Assembly: GCA_016212685.1 (NCBI GenBank)
Contig: JACREW010000288.1
Span: 1-8,536 of the forward strand
Direction: 5' to 3'
DNA from: Nitrospirota bacterium
Lineage (GTDB): Bacteria; Nitrospirota; Thermodesulfovibrionia; Thermodesulfovibrionales; Dissulfurispiraceae
DNA: 8,536 bases
Part shown: in pieces, positions 5,331-8,536 of the stretch
Layout of the letters: each line of letters starts with the position of its first letter
Position numbering within the stretch: the stretch's first letter is position 1
Program-made: the position numbers and the translations under genes
Notes under the pieces: model-generated
The model's database searches: none
The model's input: the letters and a program-made list of their open reading frames with translations, nothing else
What the model was told of the DNA's origin: nothing

Positions 5331-7592
5331 ATGGAAAAAGCAGAAAGCGCCGTCGATTTGTCGCCTAACGCCGCAACAGTCCTTGAGAAAAGGTATCTCA
5401 AAAAAAATGAAGAAGGAAGGGTTATAGAGACTCCCTCGGATCTCTTCCGCAGGGTAGCGCGGCATGTGGCCTCGGCGGATGCCCTTTACGGCAAGCCGGA
5501 TATATGGGTGCAACAGATCGAGCAGGAATTTTATGAATTAATGACATCGTTCGCATTTCTTCCTAACAGCCCCACGCTTATGAATGCCGGCAGGAGGCTC
5601 GGGCAGTTGAGCGCGTGTTTTGTGCTTCCTGTGGACGATTCTATGGAATCCATATTTGACGCGGTTAAATATGCCGCAATCATCCATAAATCAGGAGGAG
5701 GAACGGGCTTCGGTTTCTCCAAATTGAGGCCGAAAGGCGATGTTGTCGGCTCCACCAAGGGCATTTCGTCAGGGCCTATATCATTTATGACCGTATTCGA
5801 CACGGCGACGGAGGCGGTGAAGCAGGGCGGCACAAGAAGGGGCGCGAACATGGGCATCCTGCGCGTTGACCATCCCGACATCCTTGATTTTATAACATGC
5901 AAGGATCATAACAGCAGGCTTAATAATTTCAATATTTCCGTGGGACTCACCGAGGCGTTCATGAAGGCGGTGGAAGAGGATGGAGAATATGAGCTTTTAA
6001 ATCCGAGGACAAATAAGGTCGCGGGAAGGATAAGGGCAAGGCAGGCCTTCGATAAGATAATAGGTCAGGCATGGAAAAATGGAGAGCCCGGAATAGTGTT
6101 CCTCGACAGGATAAACGCGTCGAATCCCACGCCCGCGCTTGGAGAGATAGAATCCACCAATCCATGCGGAGAGCAGCCGCTCATGCCTTATGAATCATGC
6201 AACTTAGGCTCCATTAATTTAGCAAAGATGGTAAAAATCAGAGAACAGGGCACAGAAAACAGAACACAGATATATGAAGTTGACTGGCAAAAGCTTAAAG
6301 ACACGGCATGGAAGGCGGTTCACTTTCTCGACAATGTCATCGATGTAAATAAATATCCACTTCATCTGATAGATGAGACGACGAAATCGAACAGGAAGAT
6401 AGGGCTCGGAGTCATGGGATGGGCGGATATGCTTATTCAACTGAGGATTCCCTACGGCTCTGAGGACGCCATAAAGCTCGCGGAAAGGCTGATGGGCTTC
6501 ATCCAGACGGAGAGCAGGCTCGCATCGTGCGCCCTCGCTGAAGAAAGGGGCGTGTTCCCGAACTATGAGAACAGCATCTATAACGGCGAAATGGCGGTAA
6601 GGAACGCTACGGTAACCACTATTGCTCCGACAGGCACCCTTTCCATAATCGCGGGATGCTCCTCAGGCATAGAGCCTCTGTTTGCAGTGTCCTTTGTGAG
6701 AAACGTCATGGAAGGAACCAAGATGATAGAGGTCAATCCCCATTTCGAAAAAGAGGCAAAGGATGCGGGGTTCTGGAGCAGGGAGCTTATGGAGAGGGTC
6801 GCTGAAACAGGCTCGATAACGCACTTCAATGAATTTTCGGAAGAGATGAGAAATATTTTTGTAACAGCGCACGACATTTCTCCTATCGACCATATAAAGA
6901 TGCAAGCGGCGTTTCAGAAATACGTCGACAATGCCGTTTCTAAAACCGTGAACTTCGCCCATGAGGCGACAACAAAGGATGTGGAGGAGGCATATATACT
7001 TGCGCATAAGCTCGGCTGCAAGGGCGTAACCGTTTACCGCGACGGCTCGCGCGAAGAGCAGGTGCTTTCCACAAAGAAAGCCGAAGATAAGCCTAAGCAG
7101 GAGACAAGGGCAAGGATAGTTCCCAAAAAGAGGCCTGCGGTCATCAAAGGGACTACGAGGCTGATAAAGACAGGCTGCGGTCATCTCTATGTGACGATAA
7201 ATGAGGATGAAAACGGCAAGCCCTTTGAGGTATTCACAAACATAGGAAAGGCCGGAGGCTGCGTTGCAAGCCAGGCAGAGGCCATAGGAAGGCTCATATC
7301 TCTCGGACTGAGGGCTGATATAGAGCCCGACGAGATAGTGAAACAACTCAAAGGCATCTCGTGCCACCAGCCTGAATGGTATGAAGGCGGAAGGGTGCTT
7401 TCATGCTCCGATGCCATTGCAAATGCCATAGAAAAGTATTCGCACCATCCTGAAAAGGAAGAAAAGGGCAACGGCAAGTCTAAGCACAGCGTTGTTATGC
7501 AGATAGGGGCATGCCCTGAATGCGGGGGAGCAGTGGAGCACGAAGGCGGATGCGCCGTATGCCATAGCTGCGGATTTACAAAGTGCGGGTAA
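5331..7592 (+). CDS. nrdJ: Adenosylcobalamin-dependent (class II) ribonucleotide reductase
   Basis: A 753-residue cytoplasmic enzyme that reduces ribonucleotides to deoxyribonucleotides using a radical from adenosylcobalamin, without oxygen. In order: N-terminal segment with ETP-x-DLFRRVA (33-43); the barrel with redox C96 (LSACFVLPV), the finger loop N277-P-C279-G-E281 with the radical cysteine and its N/E partners, and redox partner C290 (ESCNLGSINL); the phosphate loop APTGTLS (432-438); a TSCPD domain (about 603-705); and a C-terminal zinc-ribbon-like tail with C728, C731, C741, C744, C747 and C752, probably used to re-reduce the active site. Length fits the NrdJ family and no intein is present. 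A short polar stretch (304-313) is encoded by repetitive DNA. The NrdR box in the promoter indicates repression when dATP/ATP is high. The dCMP deaminase gene follows 57 bp later. Confidence 0.97.
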   Translation: MEKAESAVDLSPNAATVLEKRYLKKNEEGRVIETPSDLFRRVARHVASADALYGKPDIWVQQIEQEFYELMTSFAFLPNSPTLMNAGRRLGQLSACFVLPVDDSMESIFDAVKYAAIIHKSGGGTGFGFSKLRPKGDVVGSTKGISSGPISFMTVFDTATEAVKQGGTRRGANMGILRVDHPDILDFITCKDHNSRLNNFNISVGLTEAFMKAVEEDGEYELLNPRTNKVAGRIRARQAFDKIIGQAWKNGEPGIVFLDRINASNPTPALGEIESTNPCGEQPLMPYESCNLGSINLAKMVKIREQGTENRTQIYEVDWQKLKDTAWKAVHFLDNVIDVNKYPLHLIDETTKSNRKIGLGVMGWADMLIQLRIPYGSEDAIKLAERLMGFIQTESRLASCALAEERGVFPNYENSIYNGEMAVRNATVTTIAPTGTLSIIAGCSSGIEPLFAVSFVRNVMEGTKMIEVNPHFEKEAKDAGFWSRELMERVAETGSITHFNEFSEEMRNIFVTAHDISPIDHIKMQAAFQKYVDNAVSKTVNFAHEATTKDVEEAYILAHKLGCKGVTVYRDGSREEQVLSTKKAEDKPKQETRARIVPKKRPAVIKGTTRLIKTGCGHLYVTINEDENGKPFEVFTNIGKAGGCVASQAEAIGRLISLGLRADIEPDEIVKQLKGISCHQPEWYEGGRVLSCSDAIANAIEKYSHHPEKEEKGNGKSKHSVVMQIGACPECGGAVEHEGGCAVCHSCGFTKCG
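6239..6269 (+). repeat. Low-complexity ACAG/AACA-rich stretch inside nrdJ
   Basis: A degenerate repeat of AGAACAG, CACAGAAAACAG and AACACAG encodes the polar stretch REQGTENRTQ (304-313). It sits in a surface-type position after AKMVKI and before the conserved VDWQKLKDTAWKAVHFLDNVIDV region. Only A, C and G are used, unlike the flanking codons. It may be a small insertion that kept the frame. Confidence 0.45.
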
Positions 7593-7639
7593 GCCGCTCC
7601 AATACTATACCAAACCTTTTTCTATTTAATGATATTAAG

Positions 7640-7644
7640 AGGAG
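7640..7644 (+). promoter_or_regulatory. Ribosome binding site that sets the dCMP deaminase start
   Basis: AGGAG lies 5 nt before the ATG at 7650. The in-frame ATG at 7629 would put this sequence inside the coding region and has no Shine-Dalgarno of its own, so 7650 is preferred. Confidence 0.8.
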
Positions 7645-7649
7645 AAAAC

Positions 7650-8147
7650 ATGAGCGGTAACGGTAAAAAAACATTTATCAGACCAATCTGGGAAGAATAT
7701 TTTCTTGAGATAGCAAAGGTTGTCTCCTCACGTTCAACCTGCCTGAGAAGACGCTACGGCGCTGTAATCGTGAAAGACAATGTCATTGTAAGCACGGGCT
7801 ACAACGGCGCGCCGCGCGGCTCTATGAACTGCGTTGACAAAGGAAGCTGCAAAAGGCAGGAACTTAATGTCCCTGCCGGAGAAAGGTACGAACTCTGCGA
7901 AGCGGTGCATGCGGAGCAGAACGCGGTTATCAACGGCCAACCTGAGCGCATGAAGGGCGCGACCATCTACATCGCAGGCTTTGAAGAAGACAATACATTC
8001 GCCGAAGGCAAGCCGTGTTTGTTATGCCGCCGCATGATCCAGAACGCCATGATAAAAGAAGTCGTCTATCTCAAAAAAGACGGCAGTGTTGCGAGGGTAG
8101 GGGATGTGAGGGAGTTGGAGGGAGCGAATCTGCCGATTGGAGGTTAG
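7650..8147 (+). CDS. Deoxycytidylate (dCMP) deaminase, ComEB type
   Basis: A 165-residue zinc-dependent cytoplasmic enzyme that deaminates dCMP to dUMP, the substrate of thymidylate synthase. Motifs: a substrate loop TGYNGAPRG (49-57), the catalytic HAE (H87-A-E89, in VHAEQNAV) and the zinc cysteines P122-C123-x2-C126 (PCLLCRRMI). C61 and C67 in a cysteine-containing insert before the HAE motif may help bind a second, structural zinc as in ComEB/T4-type dCMP deaminases. Length is in the family's usual range. It lies 57 bp after nrdJ with no terminator or evident promoter between, so it is probably co-transcribed and shares NrdR control. Both enzymes feed the dNTP pool. Tailored specificity for dCMP rather than another cytidine-type base is inferred from motif order and context. 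Confidence 0.93.
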   Translation: MSGNGKKTFIRPIWEEYFLEIAKVVSSRSTCLRRRYGAVIVKDNVIVSTGYNGAPRGSMNCVDKGSCKRQELNVPAGERYELCEAVHAEQNAVINGQPERMKGATIYIAGFEEDNTFAEGKPCLLCRRMIQNAMIKEVVYLKKDGSVARVGDVRELEGANLPIGG

Positions 8148-8151
8148 CGGT

Positions 8152-8301
8152 ATGATATCAAAAAAGAAATCAATTTTCGACCTTGGCGGTATTGCAAAGG
8201 GCAGAAAAGTCGGTATTGGCGACGAAAGGAAATATACGAAAAAGAAGGTTTCAAAAAAGATTGCTAAAGAAGGATTAAAAGAATCGAAATTGAAAAGTTA
8301 A
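8152..8301 (+). CDS. Small lysine-rich protein of unknown function (49 residues)
   Basis: An open frame beginning MISKKKSIFDLGGIAKGRKV and ending KESKLKS. It holds 15 lysines and 2 arginines against 5 acidic residues, so it is strongly basic (about +12). A non-charged core SIFDLGGIA (7-15) precedes the basic part. There is no cysteine, no signal peptide and no membrane segment. A strong Shine-Dalgarno GGAGG (8139-8143), inside the last codons of the dCMP deaminase gene, lies 8 nt before the ATG; the gap between the two genes is 4 bp, so translation is probably coupled. I do not recognise the family. The composition would fit a nucleic-acid- or ribosome-associated protein, but that is inference only. 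Confidence 0.6.
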   Translation: MISKKKSIFDLGGIAKGRKVGIGDERKYTKKKVSKKIAKEGLKESKLKS

Positions 8302-8536
8302 AAATGAAGATGTTTTGGGTTGAGAGGATAGAGAAGGAGTTTAAAACGGCGGGGTAAAAGCTGTTTGAGGTAGCAGCGTGTGGACTGAGAACGAGTCGAA
8401 TAATATTGGGCATTTTGAGAAGATGGGGGACATCAATGAAAATATGGGTCTTCGCGTAATCGTGTGGGTAGTTTTGAGCACTTTCCTATATCTCCGGCAA
8501 CATACAAGTCAGTATTTTCAGCCTCAGATACTCCTC
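8302..8536. other. Right-end stretch without a supportable gene
   Basis: About 235 bp with no gene I can support. A 17-codon frame (8304-8357, MKMFWVERIEKEFKTAG) begins 2 nt after the small protein and has no clear Shine-Dalgarno. A plus-strand frame is open from the ATG at 8423 to the edge (MGDINENMGLRVIVWVVLS and on), with only weak AGAAG in front. On the minus strand a frame from the edge ends at a TGA near 8433 and could be the tail of a protein coming from the right. None shows a family motif. No terminator hairpin with a U-tract is visible. Confidence 0.4.

Noticed and set aside
6663..7367. Long minus-strand open frame (234 codons) inside nrdJ
   Set aside because: It is antisense to conserved nrdJ sequence, with a cysteine/leucine-rich translation without motifs; a shadow of the codon bias of nrdJ.

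Overview
The window reads like ordinary chromosome from a mid-GC, probably Gram-negative, free-living bacterium. The deltaproteobacterial or Nitrospirota style of the histidine kinase and of the adenosylcobalamin-dependent ribonucleotide reductase suggests an anaerobe or facultative anaerobe. This placement is a low-confidence inference from protein style only; there is no marker gene that fixes the taxon.

Left part (1-5134), all on the minus strand. Read in the direction of transcription from 5134 down, there is a periplasmic type I substrate-binding protein, a membrane sensor histidine kinase that overlaps it by 4 nt (GTGA), queuine tRNA-ribosyltransferase (tgt), and a cation diffusion facilitator transporter. 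The gaps are 15 and 43 bp, so these four genes are probably one operon. A tRNA-Leu(CAA) follows, and then the 5' end of a TetR-family repressor gene that runs off the left edge. The binding protein has no ABC permease or ATPase beside it. With the overlap, this suggests that it presents a ligand to the kinase rather than feeding a transporter. No response regulator is in the window.

Middle (5135-5330) is a divergent regulatory region. To the left is an extended -10 promoter that abuts the ATG of the binding protein, with an 11-bp-spaced direct repeat upstream. To the right is a clear sigma70-type promoter for the reductase gene, carrying a perfect palindrome that matches the NrdR box in its 17-bp spacer.

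Right part (5331-8301), plus strand: nrdJ (class II ribonucleotide reductase), a dCMP deaminase of the ComEB type, and an unrecognised 49-residue lysine-rich protein with a strong ribosome binding site. The first two both supply deoxynucleotides (reduction of ribonucleotides, then dCMP to dUMP for dTMP) and are probably transcribed together under NrdR control. The last 235 bp hold no gene I can support.

The most notable things are: (1) two promoters whose -10 box lies 5-6 nt from the only possible start codon, predicting leaderless mRNAs; (2) an 8-bp microsatellite and a 16-bp tandem repeat inside tgt that add about 25 residues; (3) the binding protein-kinase pair; (4) the NrdR box; (5) the small basic protein. 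I did not find a clearly new multi-gene system.
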